Shown piece after piece: positions 1 through 9,081 of a stretch of 64,000 nucleotides of DNA (the first letter of the stretch is position 1; every line of letters starts with the position of its first letter). The position numbers and the translations under genes are program-made. Below the pieces are notes generated by a model. The model saw only the letters and a program-made list of their open reading frames with translations. It ran no database searches and was not told where the DNA came from. Source of the DNA: Cyanobacteria bacterium FACHB-471 (GTDB lineage: Bacteria > Cyanobacteriota > Cyanobacteriia > Elainellales > Elainellaceae); assembly GCA_014695345.1 (NCBI GenBank), contig JACJOC010000085.1:114295-178294 (forward strand). The letters are read 5' to 3'.

Positions 1-296
1 ATCAATTCAGGACAGTTTTTCTTAATCCAACGCATTGCAAAGAATCTGAATGCTGGCTTGGACATTGTTGAAATCCGCCTCATCAAGCCATTCAGAGAAC
101 GAGAGCGAAATTTCTGGTTGATCAAGTTTGCTGAACCCACGTCATAAAGACAGCTCAGAATTGCCTTAATCGTTACATCCTCTCGTCGAATCAGGTTATC
201 CAACAACAGCAACACATCGCGCATCCGCTCTGCCTGCAAACGCTCTTCTTCTGCAGATGGCATATTCCGTATCGTGTTTTGGCGAGGAGGGCGCAT
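1..296 (-). CDS. Conserved hypothetical protein, 3' end beyond the left edge
   Basis: An open frame starts at the ATG at 294-296 and runs off the left edge without a stop, giving at least 98 residues. The N-terminus begins MRPPRQNTIRNMPSAEEE, followed by an amphipathic helical stretch and a basic segment (RSRSLNGLMRR, MRWIKKNCPE). There is no signal peptide or membrane segment. The look is that of a short cyanobacterial conserved protein of unknown function, but I cannot name the family. The frame is favoured over the overlapping 70-residue frame at 191-403, which is Cys- and Ser-rich and unlike a real protein. No neighbour gives a clue to function. Confidence 0.6.
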   Translation of the reverse strand, partial: MRPPRQNTIRNMPSAEEERLQAERMRDVLLLLDNLIRREDVTIKAILSCLYDVGSANLINQKFRSRSLNGLMRRISTMSKPAFRFFAMRWIKKNCPEL

Positions 297-628
297 GAGA
301 AAGCTTTAGAGGCAGTAATTCTATTATTGATTAGGCATAAAGAAAGATGAAACCCACTTTCAGACAGAGATAACGATGTAACTAAGCTTACGTCTTCTAG
401 CAAATTGTACTGCTGCAGAATGCAGCCTCTTAATCAGCGTCTTAATCGCAAACAGTGATTACTAAACTTCTACTTGTGTTGCTAACTCTTACTCACTCCC
501 TAAGCTCACGCTCTGAGAGACTTTGAGGGGTTTGCAAGCTCCTCAAAATATTTTTTGGGGCTTTAGAGTACGCCCTAAGCCCCCTACAAACTCCTTATTG
601 GCTTAGCAAAGCCGTTTACCCTGCTGGG
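297..628. other. Intergenic region with one hairpin
   Basis: No convincing gene is seen here. The stretch holds the upstream region of the partial left-edge gene and the region downstream of the GH9 gene. The only structure I see is the GGGGCTT/AAGCCCC hairpin at 557-583. Confidence 0.5.
557..583 (-). terminator. Possible terminator hairpin after the GH9 gene
   Basis: GGGGCTTTAG (557-566) pairs with CTAAGCCCC (575-583), with one bulged T. It lies about 45 nt past the GH9 stop codon. On the minus strand the stem is followed by an A-run and then TATTTT, not a clean U-tract, so termination is only a plausible role. Confidence 0.4.
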
Positions 629-2785
629 TTAAATTCCATTGTTCACCTCAATGCCAGGTAGGCTGTTGAGTTGAGCGTCGGTGAGCGGATTGCCGCCAAA
701 GTTGCTATACATCCGAGCTAAAACACCCGTAAAGGCGGCATTGTAATCGAGCGCAACTTCGTTAGAAATGTAATCGGTGCGGGCATCGGTATAGGCATTG
801 TCATTGGGGGCAGACGGACCACCTACCAGTGCACCATAAAGAATATTGCGGTTGGCAGTAGGGTCGCTGATGTTGGTTGTGCCAGAGGCTCCACGATGAT
901 GAGGATTCTTAGGTGACTTGTCCCCAAACCCAACCATGTAGCTCATTTGGTTGGGGTTAACGCCCAAAATGTAATCGACCTGGTCTTCTGTGAAGTTAGA
1001 ATAGCGCCCTCCTCCGTTGTTGACCGTATCGCTGTAAATTCCTGATAGGAAAGCAGTATTAGCGCTGTAGCGCAGGGAACCCCACTGGTCGAGCCATGCC
1101 ATGCCGCCTTCTGTATGTTTGACGCTGCCGGTTTTGCTGCTCCAGTTGTTGAGCCAGCCTTCTACATCATTGCGGTATTTAACATTACCTGTTTCCTGAG
1201 CCAGCAGAATGGCTGCACCGTGAGATTTGTTGTCCCAGTTGTGGGTCCAGCCTGCATTCACGCCCTGATAGTAGCTTTCAGCTTTGTTGAGGTAGTTTTT
1301 GTCGCCTGTAGCTTTGTAAAGCCAGGTCGCGCCCCAAACCAGTTCGTCGTTGTAACCGCTCCAGGAGTTATAGTAATTCGCAGCATCGGGAATGGAGTCG
1401 GAATACTTGCCCCGATAGGTGTCTGCGAACTGGAATAGCTGAACGGCGTTCTTGAGCAAGCGATCGGCGTAGGCAGGGTCAGATGAGCGGAAGACGATAG
1501 AAGCTGAGGCGAGGGCAGCAGCAGCTTCACCCGCCAGGTCAGAACCGGGATTTTGGCGATCGATTTTATAGGCAGGGCGTTGCATTGTCATGTTTTCAGC
1601 AGATCCCCAATAGGCATGATCGAGGTCACCTCGTCCGACTTGCCCCCAAAATGCTTTAGTGCCATTGCTGTCGGTGACGTGTGCTTTGAGGATGTAGTCT
1701 GTCCCCCAACGGATAGAATCGAGTGCCTCATCAAGCTGCCCACTTTTTTGGTAAGCCTCGCGGTATTCAATCACACCCCAACTGAGCAGCGTCATTGAAC
1801 CCGCCATAGGGAAGCCAAATTTGACGTGATCGCCTGCATCATAGTAACCACCCGCGAGATCAACGCCGACATCAGCTCCGTCTTTGAGTCCAGAGTTGCC
1901 ACGCCATTCAATTCGATTGTCATTAGGAAGCGCACCGGAGCGCTGAGCTTCGTAAAAAAGCAGGGATTTTTGCAGCGCTTCTCCGTAATTGGGGACTCCG
2001 GAAGCGGGTGGGGGAAGAGGCGCGGGAGTCGGGGTGGGAGCCGGAGTCGGGGTGGGAACTGTGGATACGTCGTCGTTGAGGAGAGTGGCGAGCGCCTGTC
2101 CATCTCGAATCGTAGCTTTTGTGGAGCTAGCCAGGTTGAGCTTAAAGGTTTCGTTTGCCTCGACCGTATTGTCGCCCTTAATGGTGACAGCAATCTTTTT
2201 GGAAGTTTCACCAGGCGCGAAAGTCAGGGTGCCAGAAGTAGCACCGTAATCAGAACCAGAGCTAGCGGTTCCATTGGCGGTGGAGTAATTGACCGACACA
2301 GAACTGGTGCTGGCTTGAGAGAGCTTAACGGTGAATGCGGCGTTGGTGTTGGTATTGAGAGTGCCTTCCTTAACGGAGAAGTCGTCGACCGAGAGTGTGG
2401 GTAGGGCGATCGGAGCAGGTGCAGGGGTAGGTGTCGGAGCAGGGATAGGGGTAGGTGTGGGGGGAGGTGTGGACGAACCCAACGACTGCCCATTCAAAAT
2501 GTAGTTAGTTGGCTTAATGGTCGTTCCACTTGACTTATTGCCATTAAATCCAAAGGAAATATTTTGACCCGGAGAAATGCTGCCATTCCAGCTACCATTT
2601 CGGACTACATACCGATTTCCTGTTTTGCTGACGATTTCAGCATTCCAAATATTGGTAATTTCAAAAGGAGCCTCAAACTCTAGTGTCCATTGTTTCAGAG
2701 AACTGGTGCCACCGTTCGTGATGGACATTCCCCCAGTGAAGCCGCTACCCCAGTCATTGTTTACGGAAAAGGCGACAGTATTCAT
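629..2785 (-). CDS. Glycoside hydrolase family 9 endoglucanase with CBM2 and Calx-beta modules
   Basis: The 718-aa protein should cleave beta-1,4-glucans such as cellulose. Modules in order are a CBM2 cellulose-binding module (about 1-105, starting at NDWGSGFTGG), a Pro/Thr linker (106-128), a Calx-beta Ca-binding domain (about 129-240), a second Pro linker (241-262) and the GH9 catalytic domain (about 263-697). GH9 landmarks are intact: YYDAGDHVKFG with Asp316 and Asp319, NPHHRGA near 627-633, and Glu676 in YISNEVALDYN as general acid. The ATG at 2785 follows an AGAAGGAA ribosome site, and an in-frame TGA sits three codons upstream, so no longer start exists. There is no signal peptide, which is odd for a cellulase with a substrate-binding module. 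Export would need another route, and the substrate in vivo is unknown. Confidence 0.93.
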   Translation of the reverse strand: MNTVAFSVNNDWGSGFTGGMSITNGGTSSLKQWTLEFEAPFEITNIWNAEIVSKTGNRYVVRNGSWNGSISPGQNISFGFNGNKSSGTTIKPTNYILNGQSLGSSTPPPTPTPIPAPTPTPAPAPIALPTLSVDDFSVKEGTLNTNTNAAFTVKLSQASTSSVSVNYSTANGTASSGSDYGATSGTLTFAPGETSKKIAVTIKGDNTVEANETFKLNLASSTKATIRDGQALATLLNDDVSTVPTPTPAPTPTPAPLPPPASGVPNYGEALQKSLLFYEAQRSGALPNDNRIEWRGNSGLKDGADVGVDLAGGYYDAGDHVKFGFPMAGSMTLLSWGVIEYREAYQKSGQLDEALDSIRWGTDYILKAHVTDSNGTKAFWGQVGRGDLDHAYWGSAENMTMQRPAYKIDRQNPGSDLAGEAAAALASASIVFRSSDPAYADRLLKNAVQLFQFADTYRGKYSDSIPDAANYYNSWSGYNDELVWGATWLYKATGDKNYLNKAESYYQGVNAGWTHNWDNKSHGAAILLAQETGNVKYRNDVEGWLNNWSSKTGSVKHTEGGMAWLDQWGSLRYSANTAFLSGIYSDTVNNGGGRYSNFTEDQVDYILGVNPNQMSYMVGFGDKSPKNPHHRGASGTTNISDPTANRNILYGALVGGPSAPNDNAYTDARTDYISNEVALDYNAAFTGVLARMYSNFGGNPLTDAQLNSLPGIEVNNGI

Positions 2786-3038
2786 TCGTTGTCAATTTCC
2801 TTCTGTGAGTAAACAGCAAAAGCTTGGCTATTTTTTTGCTCAAAAAAAATAGTAGGTACTTCATTTCTGCGAGAGAAAATAGAAGCACCTACTGTGTTAA
2901 TCGCTTTGTATATTTCGGGACCAAATCTGTTTAAAGATTGTTCCCAGTTGCTTAAAGATTAGTCTTTTAGTTCATCTCGAGCAAGTGTTTTAGGAGTAAT
3001 AAACAGCTTCCTAAAGAACTGGAATCATCCGATGTAAG

Positions 3039-3251
3039 CTACTTCATCGAATTTGAGGAACAGCATTTTTCCTCACTGCCACTCGTGCACCTATAAACAC
3101 CTCCTTTTCGAGCGGGCTGTTCTCGATTAGCTGAACAGTAATCGCTGAAATCTGCGGCTAATTTATCCAGCTTTTCTGGCGCAAACTCGTAGCGCTCGGG
3201 AAGGCTATAGGGTTTGCCGTTTTGGTCTTTGATGGCAATGTTTAATCTCAT
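3039..3251 (-). CDS. Small conserved-type hypothetical protein (70 aa)
   Basis: This is a 70-residue protein beginning MRLNIAIKDQNGKPYSLPERYEF and ending in a Cys/Ser-rich tail (GSEEKCCSSNSMK). An AGGAG ribosome site stands 7-8 nt before the ATG. No membrane segment is seen. The N-terminal half looks like a small folded protein, while the tail looks disordered. I do not recognise the family. It sits alone between the GH9 gene and the divergent SbcC-like gene. Confidence 0.55.
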   Translation of the reverse strand: MRLNIAIKDQNGKPYSLPERYEFAPEKLDKLAADFSDYCSANREQPARKGGVYRCTSGSEEKCCSSNSMK

Positions 3252-3442
3252 AAGAAATCTCCTGCTCTGCTTAAAATGCCTACAATTTCGTATCCTACTA
3301 AGGAATCACAAAGTAATAGCATCGCAATTGTTGATAGGGGTGAAGCTAGCAGTTGGCAGGTCTTGTGGTGCAATCCATCGTCCTGGCTTTGCCAAATTTG
3401 TCAGAATAGTGAGTCAGTGGCATCCAGGTAAAATAGGGCTGC

Positions 3443-6202
3443 ATGGAAATTCTCTCGGTTACGTTAAAAAACTTCAAGTCGCACAGCGACCGCCACTTCC
3501 AGTTTCAGCCTGGCACCAATGCCATTTGTGGTGAAAACGGGGCGGGGAAAACGAGCATTTTAGAGGCGATCGCCTGGACGCTGTTTAACTACAGAGGTTC
3601 GTACAAAAATGAAGACCTGATTCGCAATGGGGCAAATAGTGCTCAAGCGACAGTTGCTTTTGTGTCGAGCCGCGACACCCGCACCTACGAGGTACAGCGC
3701 TGCACGACCAAGGGCTACACCTTGTACGATCCACAACTGGGTCAGCGGCTGGACTACAAGCACATCGAAGAGGAAGTGATGCCCTGGATGCGGCAGCATT
3801 TGGGAGTCGCTCCAGGAACCGATTTGGGGCGACTGTTTGCTAACACGATTGGCGTACCGCAAGGAACTTTCACGGCAGACTTTTTGCAAACAGCAGAAAA
3901 ACGCAAGCCGATTTTTGACGCAATCCTCAAAGTAGAGGAATATCGGCAGACCAATCAACAAATGCTGTCGCTGGAAAAGTACGGCAAAGCAGAAGTTGAG
4001 CGGTTGGAGGGGGCGATCGCCCAGTACGAAGACTCGCTTAAAGACTGGGAAGCTTTGTGGCAGAGGCAACAGGAACTCAGCCAGGAGATTGCCGCAGCAG
4101 AGACAGCACTTGAGCAGTTGCAGGCAGATTTAGCAAAGCTGCAAGTTGAAAAAGACGCTTTGGCTGCTCAGGCGCGACAAGTGCAGCAGCTAGAAGGCCA
4201 GTTGCACAAGCTAGACGCACAGCTTGAAAGTAAGCAGCAAGCAAACTGGCTGTTGCAGCAGTCTGTCGAGCGATCGCAGCAAGCAGTCCGGACCTGTGAA
4301 TCGAGTCGCGAGGGCTATCAAACATTCCTGCAAGCCGAGATCGCCTTGAGAGAATTGGATCAGCAGGGGCGAAACCGTCAGAATTTAATCAAACAGCGGG
4401 ATGCTCAGCAAAAGATGCTGCTCGATCAGCAAACGGAGTTAACCCGGCTCACCGTGCAGCTCGAAAACTTGAAACAGGCTGAGCTGGAAGCTGAACAACT
4501 ACAGCCGTTAATCCAACAACAGCAAGACCTGGAGCAACAGCAAACCACAACCGTTGAACTACTCCAGCGGCTTCAAGCTTCTGAAACGGAAGCTAAAAAC
4601 CTGACGAAGCAGTGGACAAAAATCCAATCCAGTTTGGAGCGGCTGACCCAAGAGATTGCTCAGATTCAGGCATTAGAAACAGCAATCAGGCAAATTCCAG
4701 AACTGGAGCAGCGGCGCGATCGCCTTCAGGAAAGACTCAGCCGCATTGCTGCCGCAAAACAGTTTGAAGCAGACTTGCGGCAGTTGATAACAGTTGGGAC
4801 AGAGAAGGGCGATCGCCACCAGCTTCAGGCAGAAGAAGCATTGTCTACACTGGCGCAAATGCAGCAGATAGTACCGCTGTTGGCAACAGCTTCTGTGGAT
4901 GCAGCTCTAGATGCAATTCGGGCAGGAGTTGAGCTAAACGACGAACTGTTGGATGCGCTGCAACGCATTTTGGCGGATCTGGAACAGCAAACTTCTTTGC
5001 CGCAGCTTGAGCAGCAGCTACGCGATGTGAGAAAGCAGCTCGATGAGGTTTACAGACGGCAAGCAGAGTTTGCCACATTGGAAGCTCGTTTGGCGCAGCA
5101 GAGTCAATGGCAGGAGGAAGCTGAGCAAATTCACAGCCGCATCAGCCAGCTTCAAACTCAACTCACAGCAGAACCAGCTTTAAAACAACAGCGATCGCAG
5201 CTTGCAGCCAAGTTGGAGCAGTTGGGCGATCCGCGTGGACGCAGTCAGCTTCTAGCCCGACAGCTTCAACAGCAGTCCCAGATTCAATCTGCCTATGCTC
5301 AGCTTCAACAGGCACAGGCAGGCATTCAACAAAAAATTGCCGATTTAGAGGTGACTATCAACCAGTTTGCTGAGCTAGATGAGCAGATCGATCAGCAGAA
5401 ACAGTTGCGTCAAACCCACCAACCTGATTACCTAGCCTATCTGCAGCACCAAAAAGATGCTGAAACTCTACCAAATTTGCAAGCTGAACTGGAGGGGGCG
5501 ATCGCCCAACTGCAAACGTTAGAAACCGAGCAGGTTGCCCTCAAAACTAACTACGATCAAACCATTCAAACCTACGATCCAGAACAGTGGCAGCAGGTTG
5601 AAGCCGTTTACAACACGACTCGCAGTCAGGCTGACCAAATCATGGGTGGACTGCCTCAGCAGCGCAAACTGTTGGACGAGCTAGATCACCAACTGGCTAC
5701 ACTTCAGGCGTTAGCCGAAAAGCGCGATCGCGCCCAAATTGATTTGAAACAGCGAGAGCGAATTCGCCGCTTTATCACCTTTGCCCGCAAAGTTTACAAA
5801 GAAGCTGGGCCGCGCATTACCGAACGCTATGTGCAAAGCGTTTCCCAGGAAGCCGACAAACTGTTTCGAGAATTGATGAACCGCCAAAACGTGGCACTGG
5901 AGTGGACGCGAGACTACGAAATCATGGTGCAGGAAGGCGCATTTTCTCGTCGCTTTATCAATCTCTCTGGAGGTGAGCAGATGTGTGCTGCGCTGGCAGT
6001 GCGTCTGGCATTATTGCGAGTCCTAGCAGACATCGATATCGCCTTTTTTGACGAACCCACAACCAACATGGATCGTCCTCGGAGAGCAAGTTTGGCAGAG
6101 GCAATCGCCAATATCAAAACTTTTCGACAGCTTTTTGTCATTAGCCACGACGACACCTTTGAGCAAGTCACCGAAAATGTCATCCTGGTCGAGCGAGAAT
6201 AA
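3443..6202 (+). CDS. SbcC/Rad50-like ATPase without a zinc hook
   Basis: The 919-aa protein has the split ATPase of SMC/Rad50 proteins separated by long Gln-rich coiled coils. Walker A is GENGAGKT at 30-37. The C-terminal part carries the signature LSGGEQM, Walker B with FFDEPTTNMD, and the H-loop VISHDD. Rad50/SbcC proteins act with an SbcD/Mre11 nuclease in processing DNA ends and hairpins. I find no CxxC in the coiled-coil region: the few cysteines are isolated, so the usual zinc-hook apex is absent. No sbcD neighbour lies in the window. The start at 3443 fits the conserved MEILSVTLKNFKSH beginning, though its ribosome site is weak. A terminator follows directly. Confidence 0.88.
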   Translation: MEILSVTLKNFKSHSDRHFQFQPGTNAICGENGAGKTSILEAIAWTLFNYRGSYKNEDLIRNGANSAQATVAFVSSRDTRTYEVQRCTTKGYTLYDPQLGQRLDYKHIEEEVMPWMRQHLGVAPGTDLGRLFANTIGVPQGTFTADFLQTAEKRKPIFDAILKVEEYRQTNQQMLSLEKYGKAEVERLEGAIAQYEDSLKDWEALWQRQQELSQEIAAAETALEQLQADLAKLQVEKDALAAQARQVQQLEGQLHKLDAQLESKQQANWLLQQSVERSQQAVRTCESSREGYQTFLQAEIALRELDQQGRNRQNLIKQRDAQQKMLLDQQTELTRLTVQLENLKQAELEAEQLQPLIQQQQDLEQQQTTTVELLQRLQASETEAKNLTKQWTKIQSSLERLTQEIAQIQALETAIRQIPELEQRRDRLQERLSRIAAAKQFEADLRQLITVGTEKGDRHQLQAEEALSTLAQMQQIVPLLATASVDAALDAIRAGVELNDELLDALQRILADLEQQTSLPQLEQQLRDVRKQLDEVYRRQAEFATLEARLAQQSQWQEEAEQIHSRISQLQTQLTAEPALKQQRSQLAAKLEQLGDPRGRSQLLARQLQQQSQIQSAYAQLQQAQAGIQQKIADLEVTINQFAELDEQIDQQKQLRQTHQPDYLAYLQHQKDAETLPNLQAELEGAIAQLQTLETEQVALKTNYDQTIQTYDPEQWQQVEAVYNTTRSQADQIMGGLPQQRKLLDELDHQLATLQALAEKRDRAQIDLKQRERIRRFITFARKVYKEAGPRITERYVQSVSQEADKLFRELMNRQNVALEWTRDYEIMVQEGAFSRRFINLSGGEQMCAALAVRLALLRVLADIDIAFFDEPTTNMDRPRRASLAEAIANIKTFRQLFVISHDDTFEQVTENVILVERE

Positions 6203-6217
6203 TTGTCGTCTTAGAGC

Positions 6218-6266
6218 AGGAAGAGCGCACCCTGCAGTGCCGGGTGCGCTCTTCCTAATTTTTAAA
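6218..6266 (+). terminator. Intrinsic terminator after the SbcC-like gene
   Basis: A perfect 15-bp stem (6218-6232 with 6242-6256, GC-rich AGGAAGAGCGCACCC) closes a 9-nt loop and is followed by AATTTTTAA. It begins 16 nt after the SbcC-like stop codon. It could also serve the convergent gene ending at 6368. Confidence 0.85.
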
Positions 6267-6367
6267 CGGGAGTCCAGTTTCCCTAACTCCCGTTTGCCGA
6301 AGGGGCAGAATCTTGTCTGCCTGGTAGATGCAAGCTCGTTACAACCGCCACCTCATGCTTAGGTTCT

Positions 6368-6922
6368 TTACTGCAGGTCGGCTTGGCAGGTTGCTAAAAT
6401 TCGCTCGTCATTTTCGCTCATTTGCTCAATCTGGTGATAGCCCTCTAAACCGACGGGGGCGATCGCATTTCCCGTCGTCGCGACTGAGGAATTCTCGTTC
6501 AGTGCCACAACGTAGGGATGAGCTGTTTGTTCGTAGCTGTTAATTACAGTTAACTCTAGCTGATTCCCGCCAAACTGACCATTAAAACAGTCAAAGGAGG
6601 AATAGGGCATATAAAACGCACCCTCAACCTGGCTGTCGTTTACCTCAAAAACCATGTAAGCAGCACCCACCTGATCGGGTTCTGGAGACTGACCAAATAG
6701 ATAAACTCCATCCGGTAAAGCGCGAAGACTTCCGACATCGGCTGCTGCAGTAGCGACTGAGACGCGGCCCTCGCGGGCAGTTTCTGGAGCCTCTGTTGCC
6801 ACTACAGCACCAGAACTACTAACTGCCAATCCGAGAGCGAGAAACAACCCAGCTAACGGCTGATTGATAACGTGTGTGAGAGTACGCAACGGCGAGAATG
6901 CGCGAAGAGATGAATTAAACAC
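6368..6922 (-). CDS. Secreted hypothetical protein (184 aa)
   Basis: The protein starts at a GTG at 6922, supported by a GGGAGGA ribosome site about 6 nt upstream. Residues 22-42 form a hydrophobic signal segment (NQPLAGLFLALGLAVSSSG), followed by a probable cleavage region near AVVATEA. The mature part contains LPDGVYLFGQSPEPDQVGAAYMVFE, a Tyr/Phe-rich beta-type core, and two cysteines (FDCFNG and ATCQADLQ) that could form a disulfide. I recognise the style of cyanobacterial exported proteins of unknown function but cannot assign a reaction. The gene stands alone and converges on the SbcC-like gene. Confidence 0.75.
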   Translation of the reverse strand: MFNSSLRAFSPLRTLTHVINQPLAGLFLALGLAVSSSGAVVATEAPETAREGRVSVATAAADVGSLRALPDGVYLFGQSPEPDQVGAAYMVFEVNDSQVEGAFYMPYSSFDCFNGQFGGNQLELTVINSYEQTAHPYVVALNENSSVATTGNAIAPVGLEGYHQIEQMSENDERILATCQADLQ

Positions 6923-7432
6923 CGTAGTTTCCTCCCAAAAAAACTAAAAACCGAAGATCAGGCTGTTGTCAAATTTACTGGAGAAGCTATGTACAGCTAT
7001 TCAACTAAGGAAAGACTTTGAACAACCGTTGGATAACCGTTAGGATGATTTGGCTTCCTGAGAACAAAGCTCTTGGTGCATAGCTGCAACCGTTACATTG
7101 AGCTACAACGGCAAATTTCTTGATTCCAGAAATTAATGTGGCAAATTCTTGGAATTGTCTGGGCGATCGCCCCTCTTCTGTAGCTTGCCCTTAATTTACG
7201 CCGAAATGCTGCTTCTTCGCCTCATCCGATTGATTCACCCGATTGATTCATCCAACTAATTCATGTGATGGACTGATCGGCTAGGATTCAACTAAAACAG
7301 CACCCGCAAAAGGTACCTTCAGATCGCAAGGACAAGCCTTTGGGGTGCTGCGGAAGCTATTTGTCATAACTAAAATCGCCTCTTGTCAGGGGCACCGGGG
7401 ATCAGCAAGCCAGAAGCCTGCTGCAACCTCGG
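6923..7432. other. Intergenic region
   Basis: No coding frame convinces me. AGCACC near 7300 can pair with GGTGCT near 7350 through a long imperfect stem that also pairs AAAGG with CCTTT. This lies downstream of the sigma-factor gene and might take part in transcription termination. Nothing else stands out. Confidence 0.35.
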
Positions 7433-8419
7433 TTAGCTTGCCAGGTAGCCTCCCACGCTGGCTTTGCGGCGACGCAGATGGTCAAGTGCCTGACGCTCAA
7501 GCTGGCGTACCCGCTCTCGGCTAATGTTCATCCGTTGACCGACTTTGGCGAGAGATAGCTCATTGCCATCTTCCAAACCAAAGCGCAGGACAAGAACTTC
7601 GCGCTGTTGGGGTGTGAGTTCAGCTAGCAGACCTTCCAGGTCTTGACGCAGGGACTTCTGAGCAGCATAGGTTTCAGGCGACGCACCTTCGTCTTCTAGC
7701 AGATCCTGTAGCTCGGTGTCTTGGTTATCTCCAACCTTAAGGTCGAGAGAGACAGGTTGCCGCGCCATGATCAGGTATTCCCGAATTTGAGCAGGCTCCA
7801 GCTCCAATGCTTTGGCAATCTCGGCTGGGCTAGGACTATGTCCCAGTTCTTGAGTTAGCTCGCGCTGAACTTTTTTGATCTTGTTCAGCTTTTCGGTGAT
7901 GTGAATGGGCAGACGAATGGTACGAGCTTGTTGAGCGATCGCCCGCGTGATGGCTTGACGAATCCACCAGTAAGCATAAGTGGAAAACTTATAGCCCCGC
8001 ATGGGATCAAACTTCTCGACGCCGCGCTCTAACCCTAGCGTTCCTTCTTGAATCAGATCCAGGAACTCTAGATTTCGCTTTTGGTACTTTTTGGCGATCG
8101 CCACCACCAAGCGCAGGTTTGCTTCGATCATCTTCTGCTTGGCTCGTTGTCCCTGACGGACGACCTGATGCAGCTCAGACTCGCTCAGATTGACCCGATT
8201 CGACCACTCTGTATCAGTGGGATCACGGTCTAGCTCCTGAGCTAGCGCTTCCTTAGAATCTAGAAGCGCCATCATTTGCTGCACTTGCTTACCGTAAACA
8301 ATCTCTTGCTCGTGAGTCAGCAGGGGCACACGACCGATCTCATGCAAATATGTGCGTACCATATCTGCGGTAAACATGGGCTTAGCAGCAGCCTTGGTTT
8401 TAGTGTTTGCAGTTGGCAT
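7433..8419 (-). CDS. Group 2 RNA polymerase sigma factor (SigB/SigD-like)
   Basis: The 328-aa product directs RNA polymerase to alternative or overlapping housekeeping promoters. Region 1.2 is FTADMVRTYLHEIGRVPLLT, region 2 includes NLRLVVAIAKKYQ, FLDLIQEGTLGLERGVEKFD and YKFSTYAYWWIRQAI, and region 4 ends with the HTH ISRERVRQLERQAL. There is no long region 1.1, so it is not the principal sigma. Sequence style is closest to cyanobacterial SigB/SigD, used in stress, dark and nutrient responses, but I cannot fix the letter. I chose the ATG at 8419 (MPTANTKTK). A TTG at 8461 would add 14 residues. GGAG lies 15 nt upstream, which is a little far. Confidence 0.92.
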   Translation of the reverse strand: MPTANTKTKAAAKPMFTADMVRTYLHEIGRVPLLTHEQEIVYGKQVQQMMALLDSKEALAQELDRDPTDTEWSNRVNLSESELHQVVRQGQRAKQKMIEANLRLVVAIAKKYQKRNLEFLDLIQEGTLGLERGVEKFDPMRGYKFSTYAYWWIRQAITRAIAQQARTIRLPIHITEKLNKIKKVQRELTQELGHSPSPAEIAKALELEPAQIREYLIMARQPVSLDLKVGDNQDTELQDLLEDEGASPETYAAQKSLRQDLEGLLAELTPQQREVLVLRFGLEDGNELSLAKVGQRMNISRERVRQLERQALDHLRRRKASVGGYLAS

Positions 8420-9081
8420 GGGTGATACGGTAAACTCCGTCAGATGAAACGTGGAACACAATCTAAAGAAAATAGAAAGAGGGTTAGGCTTTCAAAGGAA
8501 AGACTGTTTGGGAAATGGGCTAGATGAACCCAGATGCTCTAGCAAAAATCAAGCCTTCGGAATGCCTATCCCAAATGAGGAGCAGAGGACAGGTAAATAG
8601 CCAGGTTAGCTGAGGCTTTAACTTTCCTCAGCCAACACCAGAATCAATCACAAACCCAACTAAGCGACGTACTTTGAGGACGCAGACTCAATCTCAACAA
8701 CAAGCAAACAATTAGAATCGACCAGCTTTGGATCAACTAACAACTTCTACCGGCACTCAAACTCCCGAATTAAACTCGGAGTCATTATGAGTTTGACTTA
8801 ATTAAATAGTAGTACAAGTTTAGACTCCAGTAAATAGATGGCGATTCATCCTTTTGGATGAAATTGAAGACGGCTTTTGTAAACGCCGTACACCTGCTAG
8901 GTAGACGATGTTTACAGTTAGACTAGATTTGTAAGCAGTTCAGGGAAGGGCATACAGACGTTCTCTACTTCTATAAGCATGGACTAAATTCCTGTGGCAG
9001 AGGTAGTGAGAACCCAGAGTAATAACCGAACTGAGAACTAAGCTTAAGACTTTTTTAATGTCTTGCTCAGATCAAGCTCAG
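8420..9081. other. Long non-coding leader region of the sigma-factor gene
   Basis: About 660 bp separate the HerA-like gene from the sigma-factor start on the same strand, with no plausible frame. The stretch is AT-rich around 8760-8830. Two small stem-loops sit at 8845-8889. It probably holds the sigma-factor promoter and a long untranslated leader. I could not identify a clear -35/-10 pair. Confidence 0.4.
8845..8889. other. Two adjacent small stem-loops
   Basis: TTCATCC (8845-8851) pairs with GGATGAA (8856-8862) around a TTTT loop. ACGGC (8870-8874) pairs with GCCGT (8885-8889). They lie in the leader between herA-like and the sigma factor. No U-tract follows on the minus strand, so they may be RNA structure rather than a terminator. 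Confidence 0.35.

Noticed and set aside
191..403. 70-residue minus-strand frame near the left edge
   Set aside because: Cys- and Ser-rich translation without family likeness; it overlaps the better frame that runs off the left edge.
1115..2404. Several plus-strand and minus-strand frames of 80-190 codons inside the GH9 gene
   Set aside because: They are shadows of the GH9 gene, with low-complexity or Arg/Ser-rich translations and no domain likeness.
2410..2470. Repeated Pro-Thr codons as a possible DNA repeat
   Set aside because: They simply code for the Pro/Thr linkers between the CBM2, Calx-beta and GH9 modules.
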